This document shows positions 10,630 through 20,214 of a stretch of 62,000 nt of DNA, piece after piece. The translations under genes and the position numbers were made by a program. Origin of the DNA: Prorocentrum cordatum. Taxonomy: Eukaryota > Sar > Dinophyceae > Prorocentrales > Prorocentraceae. How positions within the stretch are numbered: position 1 is the stretch's first letter; every line of letters begins with the position of its first letter. The stretch spans positions 5,001-67,000 of the forward strand of contig CAUYUJ010013892.1 of assembly GCA_963575745.1 (NCBI GenBank), in the 5' to 3' direction. Under the pieces are notes generated by a model. It was given only the letters and a program-made list of their open reading frames with translations, was not told where the DNA came from and ran no database searches.

Positions 10630-11374
10630 AATTGAGTCGAAGGGAAGCCCCTTCCCATCGATCCCTCCCCCGCCGGGGGGGGGGGTCCCGGGGGTGGGTG
10701 GTCAGACGCCCCCCCCCCTGGGAGTCCAGGAGCCAAAAAGCCCCAAGACGGGCCAAGAGTGCCCCAAGAGGCCCCAAAGACAGTCCAAGAGAACCCCGAA
10801 TCGCCGAAAGATCTGTCCAAGACGCCTTGACGGCCTCCAGACGGCTCAAGAGGCCTGCAAAGCGTCCCAATAGGCCTCCAGGAACTTTCCCACGAGAGCC
10901 CCAAGAAGCAACATTCATGGATATCTCATACGTGTTTGTAAGATGTTGGCGTTCTTGCCTCTTCCGCTTCCGCACGCGCCAAGACGGCCCAAAAGGCCCT
11001 CAAGATCGCCCTGAGACGGCCCAAGAGGCCCCCAAGAAGGGTCCCCTAACGGCCGAAGAGGGCCCGAAGACGGCCCAAGACGCCTCCAAGACGGCCCAAG
11101 AGGCCCCCACGACGGCTCCAGGAGAGTGTCCAGACGGGGGACCCGTACAGGCATTTCGAGCTCTCGGCCCCAAGAGGCCCCCAAGAGGCCCCCCAACGAA
11201 GAAGCCCCAAGAGGCCCCAAGAGGCTCCCAAGGGCCCCAAATTGCCCAGGAGGCCTCCAAGAGTGCCTCGAGACGGCGCAAGAGGAGTCCTGGACGGTCC
11301 AAGACGGCCTCAAGAGAGCCCCAGGCTGTCCCAAGAAAGCCTCTGGCCTCCTCCTCTTCCTCCTCCTCCTCCTC

Positions 11375-11406
<32 letters not shown>

Positions 11407-11600
11407 TCTGCTCCCCCGCCTCCTGCTCTCCTCTGCCTTCTTCTCCTCCTCTTGCTTCTCTTCCATTTCCTTCTCCCCCCTCCTCCTCCCTCATCCACCT
11501 CTTCCACCCTTCCTCCACCTCCCACTCATCCTCCTCCCCCTGCCCCCCCTCGTGTTCATCGTCGTCGTTCTCAGGATCGGCGGTACCGGCCGTAAGGCCT
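10630..11600. repeat. CCAAGAGG array followed by (CCT)n
   Basis: A degenerate 9-11-base array, consensus about CCCAAGAGGC, runs from about 10730 to 11340. It is followed directly by a (CCT)n tract at 11349-11560. A G/C-homopolymer stretch precedes it (10665-10725). It shows the same array-then-CCT order as the composite repeats, but the downstream conserved block is weak or absent. Confidence 0.75.
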
Positions 11601-11782
11601 TCGCAATAATATACATCAATTCCCCGATCAGACCAGGGCCGAATCCGGAACCATGACAACCCCCCCCCCCGCCCAGGTCGAAACACAGTACACAATGATG
11701 CACTGTGCGGCAAAATCTGGAGCATGCGTGGGCACTCGGCGATCACCTTGCTGCTGCGCGCAGGCCCATCATCCCTCAAAAA

Positions 11783-11980
11783 AAACTACAGTAGGGGCCC
11801 GACCACAAGAAACCTTCCGCGAGAAACCCCACCCTGAGACCCCAGAACGTCCACTGAAACTTGGTATGGGAACATCACGCAGTCCATAGAACAAAACAGT
11901 GGAAGCCCAGGAACCCCAGGGAAACCCTGGAGGCGAGAAGGGTGTCTCTTGGCATGGGTCTCCACTGTACACGAACACAC
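11783..11980 (+). repeat. Dispersed repeat F, uninterrupted copy
   Basis: Landmarks are GACCACAAGAAACCTTCCGC, CCCTGAGACCCCAGAACGTC, CCCTGGAGGC and CTTGGCATGGGTCTCCACTG. The same landmarks in the same order occur at 31521-31684 and 31915-31950, where another element splits the repeat. No coding potential. Confidence 0.75.
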
Positions 11981-12233
11981 ACACACACACAATGCACTGT
12001 GCGACCAAATCTTCATCATGCTCGGACGCCCCCGCGATCACTGCGCACTGTGACTTGACTGATGTGATAGGGAGCGCCCTGGCGCGCGCAGAGCGCACCT
12101 CCCAGGGCGTCTCGCAACCGTCTGGCATCTGCACTGGCTCCCGATGATTTTGCCGATGGCCAGAAGACGTAAAATCGGCATGAACAAAAAACGGCTAGAA
12201 GAAGTAAAAGTGGCTATAAGAAGTAAAACGATG

Positions 12234-12395
12234 AAGGAGGAGGGAGGAGGGATGGAGAAGCAGACGGGGGCTCAGGTAGCCCCAACCTCCCCCTCCCTGG
12301 TCCTGCCCACCTCCTTCCTCCCATACCCTCTCCTCCCCCATGCCTCCTCTCTCCTCCTCCTCTCTCCCCCTCCTCCATCTAGAAGAAGTTTTTGT
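12234..12395 (+). repeat. Dispersed repeat K, copy 1 (purine arm then pyrimidine arm)
   Basis: A GGAGGGAGGAGGGA arm, then AAGCAGACGGGGGCTCAGGT, then a long CCTCC arm ending CTAGAAGAAG. The same layout and junction sequence occur at 16098-16270, and a partial copy lies at 19655-19835. The purine and pyrimidine arms can pair into a large hairpin. Confidence 0.7.
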
Positions 12396-12529
12396 TGGAA
12401 ACGAAACAAACAAACAAAACCAGGTTAGGCTCATGCATGTTTTTTCTTCTTCGAATGGCGGCCCATGCGTCGATGGCAACTCATGGAAGCCTCTCATATC
12501 ATCTTGTCGACTCTTGTGAATCGGCGCTA

Positions 12530-12650
12530 TTCGACGCCAGTCGACGCTAATCGACGCTAAATCGATGCTGAATCGACGAAACGGACGCTGAATCAGCACT
12601 ATCTCATCGACTCCCAGACGCTAATCGACGCTAGTCGACGCTAAAGACTG
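12530..12650 (+). repeat. Short tandem repeat of TCGACGCTAA
   Basis: Roughly ten degenerate 10-base units around the consensus TCGACGCTAA, some changed to TCGATGCTGA or GGACGCTGA. No gene is seen between 12650 and 13050. Confidence 0.75.
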
Positions 12651-13049
12651 AATGAAGAGGGTATACCAGGCTCCCATGATTTGCTACCGAAGGCAAGGAA
12701 GCGCAGTACGTGCGCACTCGTAGGGGGAGGGGGGAAGGAAGAGATGGCACGCGAGGTTTACGATTGTGGTCCTCCAGGACCGCCATGGGCAGGTCTGGCA
12801 CGTTGGGAGACGCCAGGGCGGCGCGAAGCCGAGAAACACGACACCCGAGCCGCCTTGGGACCGAACACCTGGCTGGACAAAGAAAGCATGCTTTGCTACG
12901 GAATCATGCTGAGACCCTGGTGCTGCGGATGCAGTGGGAGAGCGGCCTGGACGTGAGCAACACGCAGGGGCGGGGGGGACAGCTCGATCTCCCGTCCCTG
13001 GCCAGCCCCGCCCACAAGTCTGGACGGGAGGGGCCGCGGTGGGTCAGAG

Positions 13050-13290
13050 CGTCTAAGAGGAGGAGGAGGAGGAGGAGGACGAGGGGCAGGGGGGGGGGAG
13101 GAGGAGGGGGAGGAGGACGAGGAGGAGGAGGAGGACGAGGAGGAGGAGGCGGCGGCGCTCCACGAGAGTTTGGTGACGAGTCGAACTAAGGAGCGACTTG
13201 GGGTAACCCCTCATATCAAGAGGAGGAGGAGGAGGAGGAGGAGGAGGAGGAGTAGGAGGACGAGGAGGAGGAGGAGGAAGAGGAGGAGGA
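13050..13290. repeat. (GGA)n microsatellite in two blocks
   Basis: GGA/GAC-rich blocks at about 13050-13155 and 13219-13290. A short motif containing AGACACAATTCACAC appears after the second block (about 13311) and again at about 13441. Confidence 0.9.
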
Positions 13291-13654
13291 GCGCCCGACC
13301 ACGAGGGGATAGACACAATTCACACTTTTTGTCGATCCGCGGGTCGAGAGCGCACCTCTGCCTGTCGAAGCAAAGCGGGCCGCGCACAGCTTTAATTGAC
13401 AGAGGGGGGAAGGCAGAAGGAGGGGCCTCACGTCAAGGCCAGACACAATTCACACATGCACACAAGAAAAATGGGGTCAGGCGAGGTCGGGATCCTCATC
13501 CACCTCCTGACCCGCCCTCCTCCTCTCGTCCACCTGCCGTCCCAGGGCCTCTGCGGCCTCCGAGGAGGAGAAGGAGGAGGCGGAGGAGGAGGGGCCTGGC
13601 GAGAAGGCACAAAGCACTGGTTTCATTCTTTGGGGGGCCCAGTTGTGGCCTCAT

Positions 13655-13900
13655 TGGGGGGGGGGGCAGCGCTGCCAGGGGCCCCCCTTAGATGAACCGG
13701 GGGCAGCGCTGCCAGGGGCCCCCCTTAGATGAACCAGAAACGACCCGAAAAGCCCTGAACGTAGAGCTCCAAGAAAGGCACCCGAGAGGGATCCAAGACG
13801 CTCGGAGAGATCCGCAAGAGCCGTCAAGAGGCCCTCGAGGCGCCGCAAGATGCATCCAACAGGCCCTCAAAAGACACACCAAGTGAGCCAAGGAAGCATT
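13655..13900 (+). repeat. 42-bp duplication and CCAAGA-type array
   Basis: The segment GGGGGCAGCGCTGCCAGGGG followed by CCCCCTTAGATGAACC occurs twice, head to tail, at about 13661-13735; GCAGCGCTGC inside it is palindromic. A short degenerate CCAAGAGG-like array follows to about 13900. 13900-14170 holds no supported gene. Confidence 0.75.
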
Positions 13901-14172
13901 CAAGGGGCCTCTGGCCCACGAAGGCTCACGAGATATCCAAATAAGGGCACGCGAGGCGTTCCGAATTCAAGCATCTGGTGCACACACAAGTTTTACCCCT
14001 GGAGGATTAGCTGCAGAGTGGGATCGCAATGCTGTCCCACAGAGGACGCACGTGTCACACATCACGCCTACGACGTGCGAGGCCATGAGCGCGATATCCC
14101 GACTGTTCAGTAGCCCCTCGATCAGCCGTAAGCACAGGGCTCGAAACTCCGGACCTTCCGCGGCCCTTTCTT

Positions 14173-14370
14173 AGGGGAACGAAAAATGACACAAACAAAA
14201 AAGCTCTGAGGTCCGCGCGGGTTTCCTGGATCTGCGCTGGACCCCCTCCCTGGCGCGCGGAGCGCGCCAGGGGCGGCTCCGGAGGCGCCGCCAGGCGGCC
14301 CCAGCGCCGATCCGAGAAATATCCGCGCGGACCTCTGAGTTGTTATGTTTATGTCATTGTTCGTTTCCCT
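14173..14370. mobile_element. MITE-like hairpin element family A, copy 1
   Basis: Starts AGGGGAACGAAAAATGACAC and ends with its diverged inverse (ATGTCATTGTTCGTTTCCCT). Inner inverted arms contain GAGGTCCGCGCGG and CCGCGCGGACCTC. The centre holds shorter palindromes around GGCGCGCGGAGCGCGCC. Long inverted arms without a gene fit a foldback or MITE-type element. Confidence 0.8.
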
Positions 14371-14376
14371 ATTTCT

Positions 14377-14532
14377 AGGGGAACACTCACTGGCATAAAC
14401 ATGAAAACTCGGAGGTCCGTGCGGATTCCCCGGATCGGCGCTGGGGCCCCCGAGCGGCGCCCCCGGCTCCGATCCGAGAAATCCGCGCTGACCTCTCCGA
14501 GTTTTCATGCTTCCGTCATTCTTCGTTCCCCT
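14377..14532. mobile_element. MITE-like hairpin element family A, copy 2
   Basis: Begins AGGGGAAC a few bases after copy 1. Arms carry AAAACTCGGAGGTCCGTGCG and the inverse CTCCGAGTTTTCATG. The end CGTTCCCCT mirrors the start. The shorter centre is GGCGCTGGGGCCCCCGAGCG. Confidence 0.75.
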
Positions 14533-14536
14533 TGGA

Positions 14537-14640
14537 GGTCCAGGCACGTCCCTCTATAGAGGAGGAATCTTCGAACACAGCGTAGCACTGGCCTGGGGAC
14601 GCTTGTTCGATCATTGTCTGACTATGCTTGGGGACTCTCC
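14537..14640. mobile_element. Element family B, partial copy
   Basis: CAGGCACGTCCCTCTATAGA, then GAGGAATCTTCGAA and GGGGACGCTTGTTC. These match, in order, the inverse of the right half of the family B element at 15215-15357. Only one end is recognisable. Confidence 0.6.
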
Positions 14641-15203
14641 CTGCTCCGCTCCCCTGCTCTCCCGCTTGACTACCTACCAGACCACCCCAACCCAACCCGA
14701 AGACCCGAATTTCGGGTTGGGGGGGTTAAGGGTTCCACGTGTGCTTTTTCGATGTTCCCCGACCCCCCCCCCCACTGGAAATCGACGGTAAATTTGAGCC
14801 TTCGGGTTGGGTTGGGGCGGTTTGGTGGGTGGTGACCGCTCGCCCCGCTGCGGGCGGGCAACGACGAGCCGCACAGCGCGCACGCAGCGCAGCGAGAGCC
14901 CGGCGCGCGACGCCCGGTCGGGCGCGGCGGCCGAAGCAAAACGGGCCGGCCGCCTCGTCTGCGAGCTGGCCAGCGGCAGCGCCATAGGGGCCTGCGCGTC
15001 GGCGGCAGGGTGGCCCCGACTGCTGCCCAAAGCGGGCCGAAATGGCCCCCAGAGCGCCGAAGATTGCCCACGAGGGCCCCGGCTCCAGCAGGGGGGGAGG
15101 ACGGCCGAGGGCTCCAAGAGGTGACGTCAAGAGGGCCCCGTAGATGTGTAAGTCCACGAGCAGCCCAGGACGGCCCAGGACGATGCAGCACGGAGGACCC
15201 TCG
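14641..15203. other. No supported gene; GC-rich with short inverted repeats
   Basis: CCAACCCAACCCGAAG at about 14689 is answered by the inverse GGGTTGGGTTGGGGCGG near 14805, so 14689-14820 can fold. The following GC-rich stretch has long open frames on both strands, as expected from composition alone. Confidence 0.45.
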
Positions 15204-15214
15204 TGCCAGTCTCA

Positions 15215-15357
15215 GGTCGGGCACGTCCCCGTACGGGCCGATTTTGGAGGAAGCGTTGAACATAGCCAAATAATACCCGGAACAGAGTCAAACAATAGTA
15301 GAACAAGCGTCCCCTGTTTTCGAAGATTCCTCCTGTAGAGGGACGTGCCGGACTGAA
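15215..15357. mobile_element. Element family B with 8-bp target duplication
   Basis: Left end GGTCGGGCACGTCCCC. The right end, read on the other strand, is CAGTCCGGCACGTCCCTCTA. The flanks carry the direct repeat CCAGTCTC at 15206-15213 and 15360-15367 (extended to TGCCAGTCTCA on both sides). An 8-base duplication matches the better-preserved copy at 31022-31207. No gene inside, so it is non-autonomous. Eight-base duplications are typical of hAT and a few other DNA transposon superfamilies; I do not assign one. Confidence 0.8.
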
Positions 15358-15397
15358 TGCCAGTCTCAAGGGAGCATCGTGCCTGGATCTTCTCTCA

Positions 15398-15624
15398 AGG
15401 GGAACGAAGAATGGCATAGTTAAACATAAAAACTCGGAGGTCCGCGCGGATTGCTCGGAACGGCGCTGGACCCACTCCCTGGCGCGCGGAGCGCCCCAGG
15501 GGCGGCGCCGGAGGCGCCGCCAGGGGAGCCCAGCGCCGGCGCCGCCAGGGGAGCCCAGCGCCGATCCCCGAGAAATCCGCGCGGACCTCCGAGTTTTTAT
15601 GTTTATGTCATTGTCTGTTCCCCT
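15398..15624. mobile_element. MITE-like hairpin element family A, copy 3 (best arms)
   Basis: Inverted arms of about 70 bases. Left: AGGGGAACGAAGAATGGCAT, ACATAAAAACTCGGAGGTCC and GCGCGGATT. The right arm is the inverse of the same landmarks. The centre contains GGCGCGCGGAGCGCC and two GCCGCCAGGGGAGCCCAGCG units. A diverged direct repeat starting AAGGGAGCATC flanks it (from 15368 and from 15625). No coding. Confidence 0.85.
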
Positions 15625-16097
15625 AAGGGAGCATCTTGCATGGACCCTCTCACCCGACAACGCTGGACACTGGAACGCGCGGAGTCCCAAACACGGAACG
15701 CCCTCTGGGCTGCTCAAATTTCCCTCGCGAACACATGCACGCGTGTGCACACACGTTCACTGAGAGTAGCCGTGTGATGCGAATGGGAACGACGTGCGAA
15801 TGACTTTGCGAGATCCCTCCGAATTTGAACACGCGTTGGCCCTTGCCTATCCCCTCTGCCCCAAGATACGACGCCGTGACACAATCACAACGTCGTGAAT
15901 TCGCACCCCCGGAGCCATCGACGCCATCTTCATGTGGCGCTTCTCGAACCGAATCGATCCGTGAATCGGGTCCGGGGGCCCGAAACAGATGTAGCCAGAA
16001 CGCTGGTCGCGATCCTGCCACGACACCCGGATCTGAAGGCCCATCCCCATCCCGTCACCCCCTGAATGGGGGGACGGAGTGGGTGGGAGCGCGCAGG

Positions 16098-16354
16098 GCA
16101 GAGGAGGGAGGAGGGAGGGGGGAGGAGGGAGGGGGAAGCAGACGGGGGCCCAGGTAGCCCCCACCTCCCACTCCCTGCTCCTGCCACCATCCTTCCTCCT
16201 ACGTATATTCCCTCCACCCTGTGCCTCCTCTCTCCTCCTCCCTCCCCCTCCTCTCTAGAAGAAACAAAAGCACGGCATACATATAAACTTGTGGCGCTCC
16301 GCGCCGATGGCTTGGATCTGCGCCGGACCCCCCTCCCTGGCGCGCGGAACGCGT
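16098..16354. repeat. Dispersed repeat K copy 2 joined to a family A fragment
   Basis: Purine arm, AAGCAGACGGGGGCCCAGGT, pyrimidine arm, then CTAGAAGAAACAAAAGC and a family A-like end with GGCGCTCCGCGCCG and CCCTCCCTGGCGCGCGG. The same junction type is seen at 19655-19990. The pyrimidine-rich sequence continues to about 16520. Confidence 0.65.
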
Positions 16355-16529
16355 CCTTCTTCGACCCTCCTCCTCCCTCCCCCTCCTCCATCCCTCCTTC
16401 ATCCCTCTCCCTCCCTCCCTCCCCCTCCTCTATCCCTCCTCCCTCCCCCTCCCTCCCTCCCTCCCTCCCTCCCCCGCTCGACTCTTCTCCTCCCTCCCCC
16501 TCCCCCATATCCCTTCTCCATCCCCTGCC

Positions 16530-16690
16530 CAGAGATCCGAGGTCGTGATTCCGTTTTTCCCATGCGGCCCCCCTCCGGATGTCTCGGACCCCCTCCCCGG
16601 GACCGGCCTCGGCCTTCCCATCCCGAGTCGTTTTGTTGACGGCCGTTCCTCGGCCCGGCGTGTGCCTCCGAGGGCCGAACATACGGCGAG
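16530..16690 (+). repeat. Dispersed repeat E, copy 1
   Basis: Landmarks in order: GAGATCCGAGGTCGTGATT, GGATGTCTCGGACCC, CCCCGGGACCGG, CCCGAGTCGTTTTGTTGACG and GGGCCGAA. The same ordered set occurs at 17490-17660 (-), 31419-31510 (-), 32200-32345, 45500-45660 and 48250-48385. 16691-17100 holds repeated GGTTTTGGGCGAGAA segments (about 16792 and 16892) and no gene. Confidence 0.75.
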
Positions 16691-17107
16691 AGACTCCTCG
16701 GCCCTCACTTCTGCGAGTGCGCTGGCTCTCCGGGTGCTCCTCCCGGGGGGATGCCGGGGCCAGGTGGGGGCCAGGTGGGGGGTATCGGCCGGTTTTGGGC
16801 GAGAACTCGTGGGGTGGGGGGCCTCAAGAACCAGAGTTCTGTGGGTGGAGATGCCGGGGCCATGTGGGGGCCAGGTGCGGGGTGTCGGTCGGTTTTGGGC
16901 GAGAAATCGTGAGGTCCCCTGCTCCCCCTCCCCAGCCCCCTTCCTGGGGGCAAGGCGCCTCCTGGCGCGGAGAGAGGGGGGGTCGGGAGCTGCCGCGCCG
17001 CCCGCGCCCCCGCCCGAGCGGCGCGCGCAGCGCGCGGCCGCGGTTGCTGCGAAAAGGCTGCGTCCCGCCTGGGTTCCTCCCCCCCGCCTCCTCCTCTCCA
17101 CCTAGGC

Positions 17108-17270
17108 TTAGGTCGGGCCTGTCCCCCTGCAGGGGAATCTTGGGCGAGAAGTTAAGAAGATTCGAAACGTATTCCAGAGTAGTCCAACAACTATTGGAAA
17201 CATCGTCCCAAGAATATTTGTGGACTATTTCTGACTACTTCCCCGGTAAAGGGGCAGGCCCTATTGGAAC
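17108..17270. mobile_element. Element family B, diverged copy
   Basis: Left end TTAGGTCGGGCCTGTCCCCC is well kept. The right end GGGGCAGGCCCTATT is diverged. ACCTAG lies on both sides (about 17099 and 17269), a possible target duplication. The AT-richer interior with AGTAGTCC resembles other family B copies. Confidence 0.65.
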
Positions 17271-17489
17271 CTAGACAAAAGGATTTCGCCACGTGATGCG
17301 AAATTCCCCCCTTCCCACCGAATCCCCCTCCTCTTCCTCTTCGCTTCGCATCACGTGACGGATTTAGGTCGCCGGCCACCCACCTCCCCTCCTCCTTCCC
17401 TCCCTCCCCCTCCCCCACTCCCTGCTCAGGCCTGAGCTGTAGTCGCATTTGTATATAGCCCCATTCCCAAAGATCCAACGCACTGAACA

Positions 17490-17660
17490 AATGAAGACAC
17501 TGGGTTTCTCACCGTTTTCGGCCTCCAGAGGCCCAAGCCGGGCCGCGGGACCGGCAAGAAACGACTCAGGATGGAAAACCGGTCCGAGGGAGCGGGTCCG
17601 AGACATCCAGAGGGGGGCCGCACTGGAAACACTCACGACCTCGGATCTCTGGGCGCAAGG
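17490..17660 (-). repeat. Dispersed repeat E, copy 2 (inverted)
   Basis: Minus-strand copy: AACGACTCAGGATGGAAAAC, GGTCCGAGGGAGCGGGTCC, then CACGACCTCGGATCTCTGGG are the complements of the family E landmarks. 17661-17914 shows no gene. Confidence 0.75.
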
Positions 17661-17914
17661 CTGGCAGGCGGCAGCGACGGCGGCACCTGTCCCCCCTGCA
17701 GCGGCTTGGGCTCCGACGTCAAGCCAGCCAGTGGCTGCGGCCGGGCGACGGCAGCATGAGTCACCGAGCGCGTTCCACGAATCGGAAAGTGCCCACTCGC
17801 AAACGTCAGAATTATCCCGGCAAAGCAGCCTAACAGCGATGTGTAGGAGCATATATGGAAGCATTCCACTTAAGATTCATATGAGAATCCAGTTGTAGAA
17901 TTCTGCTGTTCTCG

Positions 17915-19125
17915 CAGTCGCAGTCGCAGTCGCGATGACAGTCGCAGTGGCAACGGCAGTCGCAGTCACAGCCTCGGCCTCAGCCTGCCTCAGCATCAGC
18001 CTGCCTCAGCAACAGCCTCAGCCTGCCTCTGCCTCAGCCTCAGCCTCAGCCTGCTTCAGCCTCAGCCTCAGTCTGCCTTCAGCCTTAGCCTCAGCCTCAG
18101 CCTGCGTCAGCCTCAGCCTGCATCAGCCTCAGCCTCAGCCTCAGCCTGCCTCAGCATCAGCCTGCCTCAGCCTCAGCCTCAGCCTGCCTCAGCCTCAGCC
18201 TCAGCCTGCTTCAGCCTCAGCCTCAGTCTGCCTTCAGCCTCGGCCTCAGCCTCAGCCTGCCTCCTCAGCCTCAGCCTCAGCCTCAGCCTCAGCCTGCCTC
18301 AGCCTGCCTCAGCCTCAGCCTCAGCCTCAGCCTCAGCCCTCAGCCTCAGCCTCAGCCTCAGCCTGCCTCAGCCTCAGCCTCAGCCTCAGCCTCAGCCTCA
18401 GCCTCAGCCTCAGCCTGCCTCAGCCAGCCTCAGCCTCAGCCTCAGCCTCTGCCTTCAGCCTCGCCTCAGCCTCAGCCTCAGCCTCAGCCTCAGCCTCAGC
18501 TGCATCAGCCTCAGCCTCAGCCTCAGCCTGCCTCAGCATCAGCCTGCCTCAGCCTCAGCCTCAGCCTGCCTCAGCCTCAGCCTCAGCCTGCTTCAGCCTC
18601 AGCCTCAGTCTGCCTTCAGCCTCGGCCTCAGCCTCAGCCTGCCTCAGCCTCAGCCTGCCTCAGCCTCAGCCTCAGCCTCAGCCTCAGCCTGCCTCAGCAT
18701 CAGCCTGCCTCAGCCTCAGCCTCAGCCTGCCTCAGCCTCAGCCTCAGCCTGCTTCAGCCTCAGCCTCAGTCTGCCTTCAGCCTCGGCCTCAGCCTCAGCC
18801 TGCCTCAGCCTCAGCCTGCATCAGCCTCAGCCTCAGCCTCAGCCTGCCTCAGCATCAGCCTGCCTCAGCCTCAGCCTCAGCCTGCCTCAGCCTCAGCCTC
18901 AGCCTGCTTCAGCCTCAGCCTCAGTCTGCCTTCAGCCTCGGCCTCAGCCTCAGCCTGCCTCAGCCTCAGCCTCAGCCTCAGCCTCAGCCTGCCTCAGCCT
19001 CAGCCTCAGCCTGCCTCAGCCTCAGCCTGCTTCAGCCTCAGCCTCAGTCTGCCTTCAGCATCGGCCTCAGCCTCAGCCTGCCTCAGCCTCAGCCTGCATC
19101 AGCCTCAGCCTCAGCCTGCCTCAGC
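17915..19125 (+). repeat. CCTCAG hexamer block with higher-order structure
   Basis: About 1.2 kb of CCTCAG hexamers broken at regular places by variants (CCTGCCTCAG, CTTCAGC, CAGTCTGCCTTCAGCCTCGG). The variant string TCAGTCTGCCTTCAGC recurs about five times at spacings of roughly 130-180 bases, so longer units were amplified, not just hexamers. The 506-residue frame of Ser/Ala/Leu/Pro/Gln read from it is a by-product. Confidence 0.9.
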
Positions 19126-19450
19126 ATTCAAAATGTGGTCCGGGAATGGAGTTCTGGGAACTCGAAGAACACGAAGTGGCCTACAGTTGGCTCCGGGCAT
19201 TCAACATCATGCCCCAGAATGGAGTTCTTGGAACTCGAAGAGCACGAAGTGGCCTACAATTGGCTCCGGGCATTCAAAATCATGCCATGGAGTACCACGA
19301 AGTGGCCTACAGTTGGCTCCGGGCATTCAAAATCATGCCCAGGAATGGAGTTCTGGGAATTCGAAGACCACGAAGTGGCCTACAGTTGGCTCCGGGCATT
19401 CAAAATCATGCCCAGGAATGGAGTTCTGGGACCTCGAAGACCACGAAATG
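19126..19450 (+). repeat. 73-bp tandem repeat, about 4.5 units
   Basis: The marker GTGGCCTACAGTTGGCTCCG recurs at about 19176, 19249, 19302 and 19375, with a truncated final unit near 19448. Spacing is 73 bases except for one 53-base unit that has lost 20 bases. It directly abuts the hexamer block. 73 is not a multiple of three, so coding is unlikely. Confidence 0.85.
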
Positions 19451-19654
19451 TGTAACGGTTTGCTTAAAACGACTTTCGCGGATCCCTGTCTGGATGCCGC
19501 CCAGACCCCCTGGGGAGTCATGATGCTCTCTTTTGACCCTACTAGAAACCTAACAGTCTTCGCTGTTAGGTAAAAAACACATGTCCGCTTCGACGTGACG
19601 TATCGTGAACCCCTCCGCGGCGGATCCAGGCCACTTGCGAGCAGTCGGTATACC

Positions 19655-19990
19655 TCCTCTTCCCCCTATGCCCCCTCTCTCCTCCTCCCTCCCCCTCCTC
19701 CCATGCCCCCTCTCTCCTCCTCCCTCCCCCCTGCCCCCTCGCCCCTCCCCTCTCGCAGGGCCGTCTCTATACCCCCTCCTCCCCCATGCCTCCTCTCTCC
19801 TCCTCCCTCCCCCTCCTCCATCTATAAGACAAACAAGCGGCAGAAAACATAAACTTTCGACGATCTGCTCGGACTTCTTAGGCCCGCGCCAGAACCCCCC
19901 TCCTTGGCGCCCGCCGCCGGGCTGCGTCGGAGGCGCCCCCAGTGGGCCCTAACGCCGTCCAGCGCAGATCCAACCCAGAGGTTCCTTCCG
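19655..19990 (+). repeat. Repeat K copy 3 joined to a family A fragment
   Basis: Repeated CCCCCTCTCTCCTCCTCCC and CCCATGCCTCCTCTCTCC segments, then CTATAAGACAAACAAGCGG, AACATAAACTTTCG and a diverged family A core (CCCCCCTCCTTGGCGCC). The order matches 16098-16354. Confidence 0.6.
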
Positions 19991-20214
19991 ACCTTCATGT
20001 GGCCCGGAACTTTATGCCGCATGCGCGTGGCTCGGCCGAGCCATGCGCATGTGGCGTCGTGAGACCCACGCGCACGCGTTGCGGGTCGGTGAGCCTTCCG
20101 CGCCCCAAACTCGGATCGCATTCTCAAGACAAACAGAGTTTTTGCATTTTCAAGGGAACCCTGGGGCGCAAGTTACCCAGGGATCTTACCATTTCAACGT
20201 CTCCATGGCCCCAT

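Noticed and set aside
17935-19455. 506-residue Ser/Ala/Gln/Pro frame
   Set aside because: Direct translation of the CCTCAG hexamer block.
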